Origin: Bemisia tabaci | Lineage: Eukaryota > Arthropoda > Insecta > Hemiptera > Aleyrodidae | Length of the DNA stretch: 64,000 bases | Reading direction: 5' to 3' | NCBI RefSeq assembly: GCF_918797505.1 | Contig: NC_092801.1 | Location: 22,506,116-22,570,115 of the forward strand | Program-made: the position numbers and the translations under genes | In this document: positions 11,877 through 23,546 of the stretch, one piece after another | Layout: the number at the start of each line of letters is the position of its first letter | How positions within the stretch are numbered: the first letter of the stretch is position 1 | The notes under the pieces: model-generated | What the model was told of the DNA's origin: nothing | Database searches by the model: none | What the model saw: the letters and a program-made list of their open reading frames with translations, nothing else

Positions 11877-12856
11877 TACGTTTTGGTACGTAACGCAGAG
11901 GCAATGGAAATTAGTCGTTACGCATGTTACGAGCGAAGTCCAGGTTTAGTTTCATAGAGAGTAGAAGAATCAATAAATAGATAAAAAGTCGTTAAGTTAA
12001 TATTATTCATCTTAAGCGTACTTGTCAGGATTTTGCTTACGTATAAAATGAAGGGGATACGAAGGCAGTATATGCTGTGAAGATCAAACCGCAGAGAAAA
12101 GGCGCGGCGAACGCAGATCAGAAGAAAAATGAAGGGTGTAATATTCGCAGGACGCGCAGTTTGAAGGGACGACACTATCGACAAATCAGTCATGAATAAT
12201 TCAATCAATCGGTAATATTTTGACAGGATTTTATCTCAGTGTGGAGAATCGCGAGAGAAATCTTTTTGAAACAAATGTGCGACTGTCGATGAAAGGGTAA
12301 CATGTATGGGGTGATCTATTTAATTAAATCATGGAGAGAAATCAAAAATTCAATATTGTCATTCGCAAGGGGACTCGAACTTGGAGTTTTTTAGATTTCT
12401 ATCTCCTCTTCAATCATATCTGTCCGCAGATGGTCGACTTTTCCCATCTCTGAGAGTTTCCTTTCACGCCGGTTCCTACAGAATCCATCAGTCGAATTCC
12501 CTAAAATACGCTGTCCCAAGCAACTTACGACTTAATATTGAGCTACGGAGGAAGTTAAAAGTTTACGTTTGTTACAGAGACAGTTTTAATTACATTCTTT
12601 ACGGTCTACAAACGATGCCACTAGTTAGATTGCGTAAAGGGAACCCGAATGATGTGGGAACCAAGATTAATAGCCGCGCGTTCATAACAGCTCAACGCTC
12701 CCTTGGCGTCAATCAGCGGGCATTTACATTCGATCTAAACATGTGAAAAAGCCCGAAAAACGAACCTTGCATTGAAAATTAATATCGAAGCGAGAGCGAT
12801 ATATATCGAAACGACGCATGGACTAGACCGACTACTCGGCCGTCTTAATTGGAATG
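11877..12856. other. No recognisable feature
   Basis: Unique intronic sequence. A 121-codon plus-strand open frame (12381-12746) has no recognisable domain and no splice or promoter support. Confidence 0.45.
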
Positions 12857-13333
12857 CTGACGCGGTAAGGAAAAACGCCGTATGCGCCTTAAGACGTTGC
12901 CAATTTTCCTTTGATAAAAACCAAGTTTACTGGGAAAATTGTGAATAGTTTTTTTCCAAAATTTTCAGATAATTTTGTACACAATTTACTCAAAAATGGA
13001 CGTATTTCTATCAAACGGACCTAAGCGCCATAGGGTGAGGAAGGTAGAGGGGGGCTTGGATTGGCGGCGGAATCGGGCGTCCGGCTTATTCCGTCCTATA
13101 CTCGCAATGCTTTTCCATGGCGCTTAAGTCCGTTTGACAGAACGCGCTATCCGGGATTCTAAATTCCTCAAAAGGAACTCAAATTGGCGCTTAGTTCCGT
13201 TTGATAGAAATACGTCCAAATATCTGAACATTTCCGGGAAAAATATGCATAAATTTTATCAAAAATACATACTTTATCAAGGGAATTCGGCAACGCTCGA
13301 ATGTTCATACGACGTTCTTCCTTAGCGCGACAG
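12857..13333. repeat. B-family foldback, copy B1, split by C2
   Basis: Left end GACGCGGTAAGGAAAAACGC, then CGTATGCGCC.. and GTTGCCAATTTTCCTTTG. Right end GAATTCGGCAACGCTC, then CATACGACGTTCTTCCTTAG and CGCGACAG. These are inverted copies of each other. A different foldback (12997-13218) sits in the middle; without it the element is about 255 bp. Confidence 0.85.
12997..13218. repeat. C-family foldback, copy C2, nested in B1
   Basis: Begins TGGACGTATTTCTATCAAAC and ends GTTTGATAGAAATACGTCCA, perfect 20-bp terminal inverted repeats. The core has three related CTAAGCGCCAT / TTGGCGCTTAG motifs. Other C copies are at 25384, 33155 and 34312. Confidence 0.85.
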
Positions 13334-13407
13334 AATGGGACCGAATTATCACATAATGTCTAATTCCTGATTAACGAGAGTGACCTCCAACCGTCTTGGA
13401 GACAACG

Positions 13408-13455
13408 CTACGATACTACTACTCTACTACTCCTGCTACTCACTATACTACGATA
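13408..13455. repeat. Imperfect CTA/CTACTC microsatellite
   Basis: Repeated ACTACTACTCTACTACTCCT-like trinucleotides over about 48 bases. Confidence 0.6.
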
Positions 13456-13500
13456 ACGAGGAACCAACGACCTCGTAGTAATTTAATTCAGGAGCCGTCG

Positions 13501-14160
13501 CCGCACACTGGTCCGAGTCAATCAGAAATTTTGGACATGAAATTTTTGACTAAAACTGCAAATTTTGATGTTTATTTCGTCACATTTGAAACTTTACGGG
13601 GCGCTCCTTGAAGAAAATTTCACGAGGAAACCAATGGAGCCACTTTTAGAGCTTCAAAGTCTTGTATACCGCCGTGCTAAGGAAGAACGCCGTATGAGCC
13701 TTCAGGCGTTGCCAAGTTTCCTTCGATAAAATAAGAATGTTCTGGTAAAATCATGAATATTTTCTTTCCAATTTTTAAGATAATTTTGCTCGCAATTTCA
13801 CTTAAAGTTCCTGAAAATTTCAAGGAAAAATATTTATAGCTTTCCTAAAAACTGAACATTTTATCGAAGGAAATTTGGCGACTCTTGAATGTTCATACGG
13901 CTTCTTCCTTAGCGCGGCAGAATAAACGGAGTTATGAGCAATTAGAGTATCCAAATGTCCGATTTCTCGTATTGACTCGATCCGTTTTCTTTAAATTCGT
14001 CACATTTTAAATTATAATTGGTGCTGCTTATAGAAAATTTCACGAAGAAACCAATGGAACCATTTTTATAACCTCAAAGTTTTGTAGAAACGGAGTTATA
14101 AGCTTTTAAAGTTTCCAAATTTTGTCCGATTTCTCTTATTGACTCGATCCACTGTGCGAC
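13501..14160. repeat. D-family elements D2a and D2b in tandem, with B2 nested
   Basis: D2a starts near GCACACTGGTCCGAGTCAAT (13503) and ends TATTGACTCGATCC (about 13983). D2b follows directly, lacks its left end, and ends ATTGACTCGATCCACTGTGC. D2a is interrupted by B2 (13669-13920) within the conserved CTTGTAT..AACGGAGTTAT segment. Confidence 0.8.
13669..13920. repeat. B-family foldback, copy B2, nested in D2a
   Basis: Left end CCGCCGTGCTAAGGAAGAAC, right end TTCTTCCTTAGCGCGGCAG. The inner arms GCGTTGCCAAGTTTCCTTCG and GAAGGAAATTTGGCGACTC are inverted. Flanked by ...GTATA and AATAAA..., compatible with a short AT-rich duplication that cannot be defined exactly. Confidence 0.85.
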
Positions 14161-14269
14161 GGCTTCGCGACCTGAGCTGGCGTATCGGGGCAGGGAACAG
14201 GCGGCGCATAGATAAACTCCCGAATTGAGATAATACAGAGGTTAAGTTCCCGGGCACTTCGGTGCCCTC

Positions 14270-14372
14270 CTGACATAAGGACGTAACCACACTTCGCCAT
14301 GAGCCCTCCAGTCCGTATAACTCGTTGCTTTCCATGGCTCATCTCTAAGTGTGGTTACGCCTTTATGTGAGC
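14270..14372. repeat. R-like foldback, copy R4
   Basis: CATAAGGACGTAACCACACT and TCGCCATGAGCC pair with GGCTCATCTCTAAGTGTGGT and TACGCCTTTATG. Short unpaired loop. Confidence 0.75.
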
Positions 14373-16247
14373 CGAGCGACGGCCTGTCGAGTTGTCGCCC
14401 GGACCCGAGGTCGCTCCTGCCAGGTACCGCCGAAATTCGGGTATCTCGACCGGAAATTCCGGGTTTTCCGGGCCGATCTGCCACCGGCGGGATGTTTACT
14501 CGTCGAGGGTTAACGAACGGGGGACCCCAGCTCGCGAGTCTGATTGGGAGCCACCGTGTACCCACGACTCAGGAGCCCGTAGTTGCCGCTCTTAGGGATT
14601 TCCAGGAGATTTTCCGTCAGGATTCGCGGCGTAGTGCTTTTCCAGCTTCAACTTGAGGAGAGTAAATTTCCAGAAAATCAATCTGAACCAAAGGAGCCCA
14701 AAATAGATGAAATTTCTATTGTCTGGGGGAAACCAAAACCGACGACGAGTATCCCACTTTTTTTCGATGGACGGATCTATAATCAACAATTTCCTAGGAG
14801 GTGGCGTCCTACAAGGAAGAATTTCCAGAAATTGCGGAAGATTAATATTTTTCGCGAAAATTTTGAGTGGAAGAGTGTCCAGAAATCGCAGGCTTTTTTC
14901 TGACCCCCTTCCTTGCAGACGACCCTAATTTGGTAAAAAAAAAATAGGGTGGACCAAAAAAAGTACAGCCAAAAAAATGGGTGCAGCAAACAGCAGAAGG
15001 TTTAAAATGTCATTATTTTCAGAGAATCAAAAGTAGAATTCTACTTGCAATCGCGATGAAAACGATAAAGAGGAGTTAACTGCAAGATCTAGCATGCTAA
15101 CTTACTAAGTACAGTCTAAATTTTTGTCATCATCCCCATCTTTTCAGAGGATACGGCGAAAGGTGACATAGTCTGTCAGGTATTTAGTAATAAGTGCTTC
15201 TTTCATTTGGCAATTGTAATTTGTAAACCTATTTTTTATGATTTTTCTTTGGATATATTCACCTAAAACACACTCTGCATAATAAAACGAGTAAAATACA
15301 AATCTAGAGGCTATCGAATATTACTCAGTAAAGAAAGTCTACTTATGATGCCACCGACAATCCTACGAAACATCACGGAAACTACCGCCTGAAAGACCAT
15401 CAATCTCTTTTCATCGCCGAAATATTGTCAATGGCGATAAAAAAAGCTCTACAGAAGCCAACACCACTGAAGGGACGAGCTACAAAGCCCTGGAGACAAA
15501 ACTGGCAACAGGGTCCACGAGTGGAAAAACAGACCCGAAAAACCCTCCCGTCCCCATGAGGCAGCCAGACGCTTTTTACTACAATCAGTCGCGTTTTACT
15601 ACGAGCGCGTAGTAAATTTACAACTGTGAACACTTGTTTGAGTACGCGTAGACCTGACCTAGTTCATTCCCCATGAGGACCCATCGACTGGGCCCGAACG
15701 GGGGGCGGGGGGGGGGGGGGGAGGTCGCACCTTCAAGTTTACGGGTAGGATCCTCCATTGTTTCGGTATCCGGTGGTGCTACCGTGTGCGTACATCATTT
15801 TTTTTTTCGAACTCTTGATAGACGAATCGGTCTCCGCTAAACCTAAGGACTCGATTTTCTGATGAGCCCTACATCCCATGGTAATGTCTATATTCGGGGG
15901 CTCATCGAATATTCGATACGTGCGGTTTGAGCATCGACTTGCTCATGACGATGATCGATATCTTCCTCGCTGTCTTTCCGCTTCGTTCTTTGGTTTTCAT
16001 TTTCGTTTCCGCTTTTCACATTTCACTTAGTCCTCATCCCCTCCGACTTCCTCTCTTCCGAATGCATCACGATCACTTTCACCTCCGCGCTCCTTTCATA
16101 ATTTGAATGAGAATCCAGGGTATCTTTCGTTGGAATACGCTTGCGTCTGAGCAACAAATGCCCTCGTCATTCTGAAAGCTTTACTTGGAGCGATTCGGGT
16201 ACAGATTTGTGTTGCATATAATGTAAAATGGGTCAATTACTATGTTG
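14373..16247. other. No recognisable gene; poly-G run
   Basis: Unique intronic sequence. Poly-G of 15 at 15707-15721. Open frames of about 100 codons at 14351-14903 overlap in several registers without recognisable motifs. Confidence 0.45.
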
Positions 16248-16390
16248 CAATACAGACCAAACTTTGCAATAAGGAACCACTATTTCTCGCTCATTTTAGA
16301 AACAACATACAAATATATGCCATTGGTTCCCCTCTGTAGGAAGGTGCTTTTATGGAAGAGCCAGATAGAGTGGCTCCTTATTGCTAATGT
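16248..16390. repeat. L-family foldback, degenerate copy
   Basis: CAATAAGGAACCACTATTTC and CGCTCATTTTAGAAACAACA on the left; GAGCCAGATAGAGTGGCTCC and TTATTG on the right, with GCCATTGGTTCCC in the middle. Matches the L pattern at 50750, with many changes. Confidence 0.65.
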
Positions 16391-18540
16391 AATCCATGTT
16401 TCGCCTCTATATTCGCAAATGCAGACGCATCAACATTTTCTTCTTTTATTTTTTTTGGTGTGTGTGAGTGTGTGTGTCGCACTAGGTGGCTTTAAAATTT
16501 CCAAGGAAACACCCAGATCGGTCGAAACGTTTTGCTTAACAACAAACATTGAAATCATTGCAATAATTGAATGTCAAGCTAGTCGACCTCCACACCAACA
16601 CACAAAGCGTAAATAGAGAAATCTAAAAATGTATGAGCCCAACCAAAGGGTGCGGTCGGGCAATTGAACTCATTCAAAATGTAAATCGAATACCACAATT
16701 AGACAGACGCGTGAGAGAGGGCCTAAAGACAGGCGACTCAGCAGCCGCCATGATGCAAATGTATTAAAATGAAGACGGATTCCCAGTTCAAACTTGTCAT
16801 TACTTGCCGCGTTCAGAGATCAAGCGGTTTAGACTTTAGGGATGTGAGAATTAACCTGGATTCCTGATATTGCGAGGACGGCGACCGCATTTACAAGTGA
16901 GTGCGCGCGAAGAAAGGGCAAGACTAAATCCGAACTGTGAGCGGGTTAGCAGAGCTTTCCAGCCGATATCACACGTGGTCCAAGATTAATCACGTTAGCG
17001 ACGGGTTCCTCTTAATCCGGCGGGAAAGAAATGCGAGTTGGCCGTTCCTTCCGTCGGTTGACCTCAGAAAAAAACTGGGGGAGGGAAAAGTCGGTTGGGA
17101 AGATGAAGAAAAGACGTTTGGTCGGGTTGGAATGGGGTGGATGAAACAGCAGTTTTAGACGGGATTACGGATTGGTGGTGCAGATGTACTTTGTAGGATT
17201 CAAATCTCGTGACAAATTAGGGGAGCACGACTTGGAGTATCATAAAGAGTGTTATAAACACGGAGTCTCACAGACAACTGAAGCACAATAAAAATGAGCT
17301 ATGCCTAAAAAATAGCAAAAATGAGCAATGAGCCAAGAATAGTAGCTCCTCATTGCAAAATGTCGTCACGGTGCAGCTTTCTAAAGTTCAGTTTTTCATC
17401 CAAAATAATGGAATAAACGTATTTTACCCCATCGTAAAGTAAAATGACTTAGTTCCTTTATTTCTTCCAAATTATTTCACAAGTCCTATCCACGATGGCG
17501 CATGTGACCCACACTATGTGAAATTCCAATCGCTGAAATATTCCACGCAGCACAACTCAGCCTTTGAATATTTCATTTCCGCAGTGGCTCCAGGACAGAA
17601 TGTGTCTTCCTTGACGAGCGCAAGGCGAATACATTTTCGTCAACGTCACAGTTGTCCAAACTTTACATGCATGACTAGCTCAGGTACCGATTCGACCCCC
17701 TCAAGGGTCGTCGAAAGTTCGCCCCGGAACACGAACACAAAACACACACGGGCAAAAATGATATAATTTCCGAATACACTCGACGGTTTCAAATAATGTT
17801 TGCCGATGTCACCCAGCCCGTGCTTGACTCTCATTCTGGTGACCGTTTCAACCCCTCGCGCACAATGAAATCCTCAAAGCTCGTCGCAAGCAACCCCGTG
17901 TTTGACCTGGTGTTTTCCCCATTCACTCGTCGTTTGACCCGATGTTTTCCCATTCATGAGCGAGTGTGGTCGGGTGATTGCGTGTTTGTAACCTGATCCA
18001 CCGTTACCTCACGGAATCAGGTGGAGCGAAGGGGTTGAAGCGGAAAGGCCCGTAAGGGAAGATCCGAAAACTGTCACCCCCTTCGGCATTCATACGTTGT
18101 TATTATCTGTACGGTATTCGGTTTCAACTTTCAAACAAATCAAAACCGGAAATGACGATGAGGGGCTTTGGATTTGCATCGATCGGAATCGAACCTGTTG
18201 ATCCGCGGCTGCTTTGACACGAGACAAGGGTTTTTTAGTTATCGGGATAAGCCATTGATCTTAGGGTAATCGGTTACCGATGTTGCCGCTCTACGTGTAA
18301 AATTCGCCTACTTTCCATTGCGTCGTATAGGGAAATAAGAGAGTTCTTTGCTTCAACGGCAAAGCTGCTGTAGATTCCTTCGGGCAGGTAGATCCTCGTT
18401 GCCGCAACAGCATCGGAGGTTCTTGTCGTTTGTTTACATTTTGTTTGGACGAGTAAATAAACGCTGCAGACCCCGGATTACCAGAATCATTGTGGCGGTT
18501 GTCACTATGTCACTATTCGCAAAATCCAAGGATGTACAAA
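16391..18540. other. No recognisable gene
   Basis: Contains a short GT-rich run (16457-16480) and a half L-like motif near 17280-17360 (GAGCAATGAGCCAAGAATAG with TAGCTCCTCATTGC). Otherwise unique intronic sequence without supportable coding content. Confidence 0.45.
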
Positions 18541-18704
18541 CCAATGGTGTGGCGTGAATTGCGATGTATCGATTGTTCTGCCATTTAAACCTATGGTAAA
18601 GAATCGATTATTAAGGTGTTCGCTGAGAACACCCTGTTTATCGATCCTATCCCATAGGTTTAAATGGTAAAACAATCGATGTATCACATTCGCCACGCCA
18701 CTGG
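18541..18704. mobile_element. A-family hAT-like foldback MITE, copy A2
   Basis: Element CAATGGTGTGGCGTGAATTG ... CGCCACGCCACTG, with the first G of the family CAGTGG changed to A. Flanked on both sides by GTACAAAC, an 8-bp target duplication. The arms fold along most of the length. Confidence 0.92.
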
Positions 18705-18772
18705 TACAAACATGAAAGAAAACGAGGAAAGGAGGAACGGTATAAATAATGCTATTTCCGTCGGAAGGAATA

Positions 18773-18900
18773 TTAGCAATTGGGAACTATAAATTCTGGC
18801 TCTTCTGGAAAAACACTTATATGCATAGGGAAATTAATGGCACATACGTTGTTTTTAAACCGGGCTAAAATTAAAAGCTCCAAATTGCAAAATTTAGTCA
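18773..18900. repeat. L-family foldback, copy
   Basis: GGGAACTATAAATTCTGGCT and CTTCTGGAAAAACACTTATA, then TGGCACATACGTTGTTTTTA and AACCGGGCTAAAATT.. match the L copy at 50750 almost base for base. Confidence 0.75.
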
Positions 18901-18965
18901 AAATCTTGTAATTCTGCCCATTTTTAACTATTTGCATCATGTGAACGGCATCAAAAATTCAAAAG

Positions 18966-19230
18966 CTCACCGAAAAAAAGTGAAGTTGATTTAACATTCT
19001 GGGTCTGAAAAAAGTGTGCAAGAACTTATAAAATGTTGAAATACCCGCTTCAGCAGTTACTTTAGCGACGCCAAGATGTGAAACTAACTGCTAAGGCGGG
19101 TAACTCAGCATTTCATAAGTTCTTGCACACATTTTTTTTACATCCAGAATGTTAAATCAACTTCAAATGCGTATTTCTCGTAATAGTAAAAACTGCATTT
19201 ATGTGCCTTGTCCTCGAAGCCCTTCAAGAG
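18966..19230. repeat. J foldback
   Basis: GAAGTTGATTTAACATTCTG pairs with CAGAATGTTAAATCAACTTC; GTGTGCAAGAACTTATAAAA pairs with CATAAGTTCTTGCACACA. The tail (19185-19230) with GTGCCTTGTCCTCGAAGCCC resembles the right arm of the foldback at 34855-35075. Confidence 0.8.
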
Positions 19231-19780
19231 ATGTTCAGACCTTTAACCCCAAGTATTATTTCTCAGAGTACTTCCTCGTTGCTAGCATTGGTAGATGCGT
19301 TGCCAAATCCATTGGTATTTAAAGAAGTCTAACATCTTCCTTTTTATGAGAGCTAGAAAAAAGTCCGCTGGGAACCGAACTCATTCAGCGAGGAAGTTTC
19401 CTTCGACAACCCTTTATTCAGCTATAATAAGCCACTGATAAATGGCTCATCAGTGTCAGCGTATCCCGCCACTCCGCGGAAGTTCCTGTACCTATTCAAA
19501 TTATGTACGACCTCCTAAATTGCCCGATCACTCCTCGCGCCCACCTGAGACCCAGCACTCCTTCTTGTCACCTAGATGCCATTCAGGCGTGGGATATTTA
19601 CATAAGTGGAAGGATTAATGCACGTAAATTGGTGGCGGAGAGAATCGTGTCCAAGTCGGGATGTCGTTGAGAGGATAATTAGGGTGTTTCGCGAGAAATT
19701 GGTCGAGGATGTCAGACGGCGCTTAAAACCCTGATGTGTCCTAAAGTGGTGGCTGACGTCAGATACTATATTTTTGGAAG

Positions 19781-19924
19781 CAGTGGCGTGGCGTGTTTTG
19801 CGATCTATCGATTGATCTGCCATTTAAACCTATGGAAAAGGATCGATGAACAGGGTGTTCGAAACGAATACCTTAATAATCGATTTTTTGCCACAGCTTC
19901 AAATGGGGGAATATCGATCGGATC
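19781..19924. mobile_element. A-family MITE, copy A3, truncated
   Basis: Starts CAGTGGCGTGGCGTGTTTTG and runs through TTCAAATGGGGGAATATCGA, then stops where the B3 element begins. The right-hand terminal repeat is missing, and no remnant is seen beyond B3. Confidence 0.85.
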
Positions 19925-19928
19925 ATTA

Positions 19929-20181
19929 CCGTCGTGCTGAGGAAGAACGCCGTATGAGCATTCCAGAGTCGCCAAATTTCCTTTGATAAAACATGTAGTT
20001 TTGACGACATTCATGCATATGTTTCCTCGACACTTTCAGACATTTTAGATCAAATTGCATAAAACATCGTGTGAAAATTTTGGAAACAAATATTCACAAT
20101 TTTCCCAGTAAATGCGATTTTTATTGGAGGAAATTTGGCAACGTCTGAAGGTTCATACGGCGTTTTTCCTTAGCACGGCAG
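19929..20181. repeat. B-family foldback, copy B3
   Basis: Left end CCGTCGTGCTGAGGAAGAAC and right end GCGTTTTTCCTTAGCACGGC with AG; the inner arms GAGTCGCCAAATTTCCTTTG and GAGGAAATTTGGCAACGTCT are inverted. About 253 bp, close to B2 in length. Directly follows the broken end of A3. Confidence 0.85.
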
Positions 20182-20503
20182 CGTTTCCTGCACTTGAACT
20201 TCCGAGGCAGTCATGAGTGGGAAATTATATGCGACCATTGACTTCACGGTGAGCAGTTAAAAGATGTGGGAAAGCATTGCAAGAAATACGGGCTCCTGTG
20301 TATATTTTTACGAGTACGCGTAGTGAAAACGTGTCACTTCAGTGTTTCGAACTCCAGTTCACCTCCCTTCCCTTCCTCTCTTTCTTATTTTTCTTCTTCT
20401 CGAGATCACTCACCTTAAAGACACGCCACACGAGAATCCCAATTTCGGCTACAAGTGGCTCATTGTCCCATACGTTCCTCGGATATCGTCACCTGCCGGC
20501 TGA

Positions 20504-20736
20504 GGTATCACAAGCGCCATGCGACGTTTCAAAATTTACGCCGCCATTTTTTTGTGTATAGAAAAATTGCTGTTGGAATCTGTTTAAAAATTCACTGAAT
20601 TATATCGGCAGAAAAAGGGGAATTCAGTGACATTTTCGGACGACTTGCTTGAGAGATTACTCTGTAAAAAAAAAAATGGCGACAGAAATTTTTAAACGTC
20701 TCATGGCGCTTGCGATACTTTGGCCGAAGATGACGA
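20504..20736. repeat. Foldback next to exon 3
   Basis: TATCACAAGCGCCATGCGAC, GTTTCAAAATTTACGCCGCC and the following T-run are inverted at AAAAATGGCGACAGAAATTT, TTAAACGTCTCATGGCGCTT and GCGATA. Inner arms GAATTC..CACTGAATT also pair. It lies about 230 bases downstream of exon 3, inside intron 3. Confidence 0.8.
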
Positions 20737-20968
20737 TGTATCGATTTCGTTTTGTGCCATGTTACTCTTGTATGATTATTTTGTGACATTAAACTTTTCT
20801 TGCGACTTATCGCAAAGTCGCGCATCGGAAACAAAGATTTCCACCATTGAAAAACGATTTTAAAGCTATGCAAAAGTCTCATTATAGACTAGACCCTTTA
20901 CCGCCACACGAAAGGGGTTTACAGTGATTTTTCATAGGTATAAGAGGTTGAGGAATTAGGACACTCAC

Positions 20969-21125
20969 CTGTACAACATAATGCAACTAGGGTATGTGAA
21001 TGAGATCTAATCTTTGGTTTGTCTTTGGGCCAGGTTACTCGCTCTAAAATGTGGTCTACGAAATCACTGCCAGTGACAGCGGAGAGGTCCCATTCCAGCC
21101 GGGATAAAGCCAGTAACTCCCACGT
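20969..21125 (-). CDS. CycD: Cyclin D, coding exon 3 (residues 140-191 plus one base)
   Basis: End of the first cyclin fold and start of the C-terminal half. It reads TWELLALSRLEWDLSAVTGS, then DFVDHILERV and HSHTLVALCCT. The pattern WELL..L.W.L..VT..DF matches D cyclins, as does the LVALC segment that normally precedes an acidic residue. Acceptor tttttgtttcag lies before ACG at 21125. The donor is gtgagt at 20968, after ACA G, so the exon is 157 bp and ends in phase 1; the next codon begins with G, which fits the Asp usual at this point in the family. It joins in frame to exon 2 across a 31.1-kb intron. Confidence 0.95.
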
Positions 21126-21327
21126 CTGAAACAAAAACAAAAAATTTGCTTAGAATTAAAAATAAAATATTGTTTCTAACTTTGTTCACTGTTTCCACAC
21201 GAAAAAAATGATATTTCTGATTCAACAATTTTGTAGTTAAAAAAAGTGTCCGATGTGTTTCAATGTAGATTTTACACTAAAGAAATGCTAATGTAACCAC
21301 CCCCGTATAGTTGAATAGATCTAGAAT

Positions 21328-21582
21328 TGGACGGAGTTAAACAGAAAGGAACCAAGCCACATCGGGATCGAACCGAGAAAAAGAGGCTTAAAGTTTAGCT
21401 CCTGCATAAGACTTAATGTAAAAGTTAAACTTCAAGTTCAATTACTGCAAAATTTGCTCCAACAGAAACTTTGAATTTTTGGCGATAGATATTAGAGCAG
21501 TGGTTGAGTTCAAAACCACTCATAACTCAATTTTTTCCAAAATGTGGGTTGGTTCCTTTCTGCTTAACTCAGTCCAATTATT
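21328..21582. repeat. Foldback just upstream of exon 3 in intron 2
   Basis: AATTGGACGGAGTTAAACAG and AAAGGAACCAAGCCACAT pair with ATGTGGGTTGGTTCCTTTCT and GCTTAACTCAGTCCAATT. The loop includes a tRNA-like GGTTCGATCCC on the minus strand that is not supported as a tRNA. Confidence 0.8.
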
Positions 21583-22084
21583 AGTTCCTTATTGCGCAAT
21601 GCAGTCGAAATGACGTCACTTTTGCCGTGGACATCAACAACACATTACCACGCAATATCGTCGATGAGACGAAACATGCCGCGACTTTCGACCGGAAGTT
21701 CACTTTCCAAGACAGGCGAAAACACGCAGGGGTTGAAAAATGCCTTCTCCGCAACAACCGCATAACTGCAACGGAAACACCTCGTAAGATACGTGGTTAT
21801 CACTTGACGCGTCAGAAAACTACTGCGGAGAAGCCAGTGCGGGAGGTGGAACTAATGACTTGAGCACACAAGTCGTCACCCTGGTCACGAAAGAACATAC
21901 CTCCGTTTCTTTTTATATTGTAGTTAAGTTGTTTTGTCATCGGGGTGATTGAATATCGGCGAAAGATGGTACTCGCGTCTACGCGGCGTGAAGTTCCCGG
22001 GGATGGCAGTGGCCCCGCTATTAATCGGGCCAAGGTCCGTGGAACCACAACCGGTGGCCATCCCAGGAGAGTCAGATAGGGTTG
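21583..22084. other. No recognisable gene
   Basis: Unique sequence. A minus-strand open frame of 143 codons (21812-22243) has no recognisable domain and runs into the ATCGAT-rich repeat. Confidence 0.45.
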
Positions 22085-22660
22085 GCCATCTCGAATCGAT
22101 AACTTGAAGGCATCGATTTTTTGACGCAGAAATCGAAAAAAATTGTGTCGATCTTCAGAAGTCGATTTGGAACCGGAAACGATTTTTTTAGCCAGTAAAT
22201 TCAGCAAACAATTAAAATCAATTTTTTTTTTATCAAATTCCATGATCTAAGTTCTGAGAACATTGATGGCATTGACGTCATATTGGCGATTTTCCATTAT
22301 TTTGATCTCGAAAATCGAAGAGATTAAATTTTCACCGCCGACTATTAAATTTTCAGAGATTTGAAATCGATTACTGCATAGATGAGCGAAAATTGCATCG
22401 ATTTCTCGGCGTAGGTTTAGAAATCGAAATTTTAGACCCGGTGAACGAATAAAATTAAAAATGTTATCAAAATTAGCACAAATTTTCGAAAACGGTGACT
22501 GAGATGACGTCTTTCCATAATTTTGATCCCAAAAATCGAAGAAATCAATTTTGCGGAAAATCGATTTTTCATCGCCGGCCGATGTTAAATTGCATCGATT
22601 GTGTTAAAAATCGAATCGATCCTGTAAGGTCGATTTTTCTCTTGAAAATCGCCATCCCTC
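22085..22660. repeat. ATCGAT/GAAATCGA-rich degenerate repeat
   Basis: Words such as AAAATCGAAGAAAT, GCATCGATT and TCGATTTTT recur throughout. Two passages are similar to each other: 22260-22340 and 22500-22580 both have GATGACGT/TTGACGTCAT, then CCATTATTTTGATC or CCATAATTTTGATC, then AAAATCGAAGA. Bounded by GGCCATCTCGAATCGATA and AAAATCGCCATCCCTCGA, which are weakly inverted. Confidence 0.55.
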
Positions 22661-23164
22661 GACCAAATAGTTGACTTTCAATGACGGACCCTGTGAATGA
22701 GGGATAGCCTGGGGAAAGGAACTTAAGTGCAATGAGACATAAATTCCGATGAGCTGATTGAATCGAAATTATCGGATGTGATTATTCTATTATCGGGGCG
22801 AGTTTGAGGATGTCCTCGAGGCGTGACTCGATCACTCGAAGTGGTCGAGCGGAGAATTCGACCTCTTGTTTAATTATAGTCTATGCATTGCGTGTATACG
22901 TTCTTCGAGGTCAATGGAGCAAAAAGGTTCGTCGAATTTTGGACGGTTCACATGGACGATTTGGTCGATAGGACGTGAACTTTTTGAAAATTTTGCGTTT
23001 GGATAGACTGTTCAAAATGAACATAAGCACGCAAGAAGGGATGAATCGATAGCGAATCTAGAAAAACGTGTATATCTTGATCGTGGGATTTCAAAACTGC
23101 CCCTCCTGCCTCCTGTTTGTTTTCTTTTAATCTATTTTTCAAGGAGTTATTACTGGGCGTCTCT

Positions 23165-23390
23165 CACTGGGAAAAAACACATTAAATCTAGAGGCCAGAC
23201 TCTTAAAAACATCGACAAGAAAAAGTATTCTTGATTCAATCAGAATCTAGCTTAAATCAAGAACCAAGCCTCTTAATTTAAGCGGATTTCGTTTTGATTC
23301 AAGCAAAAATCCGACTGAAATCACGAGTATTTTTTCTTGTTAATGTTTTCAAGAGTCTGGACTCTAGATCCAATGTGTTTTTTTCCAGTG
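23165..23390. mobile_element. G-family CACTG foldback, copy G2
   Basis: 226 bp, CACTGGGAAAAAACACATTA ... GTGTTTTTTTCCAGTG. Flanked by CT on both sides (23163-23164, 23391-23392). The arms pair along most of the length, with a central AACCAAGCCTCTTAATTTAA segment. Confidence 0.88.
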
Positions 23391-23546
23391 CTGTGTGAAA
23401 TTTCACGAGAATATTCCAGAAAATAAAATAAAAAAAACTTCTTTGAAACATTTGAGCGAAATGTATGATTAATCAACCCTCAACCCCTTCAAGGATCAGG
23501 GAAGCAAAAAGTGACAGGAATCTGCTGCGTCCCTAACGGCGGAACA

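Larger units (their letters stand above)
1..20968 (-). other. Cyclin D intron 3, start; continues past the left edge
   Basis: Donor gtgagt at 20968-20963. No downstream exon with the expected start (two bases completing an Asp/Glu codon, then the D-cyclin SM/PS(M/I)IA-type segment) was recognised by eye between here and position 1. Either the intron is longer than 20.9 kb or a short exon was missed. The stretch holds the 186-bp tandem array, nested B/C/D/G repeats and several foldbacks. Confidence 0.6.

Noticed and set aside
18175..18240. Another GGTTCGATTCC-like motif on the minus strand
   Set aside because: The flanking sequence does not fold into a tRNA cloverleaf and has no A box at the right distance.
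21341..21400. tRNA-like B box (GGTTCGATCCC, minus strand)
   Set aside because: No matching acceptor, D and anticodon arms; it sits in the loop of a foldback.
21812..22243. 143-codon minus-strand frame
   Set aside because: Overlaps the ATCGAT-rich degenerate repeat; no recognisable protein.
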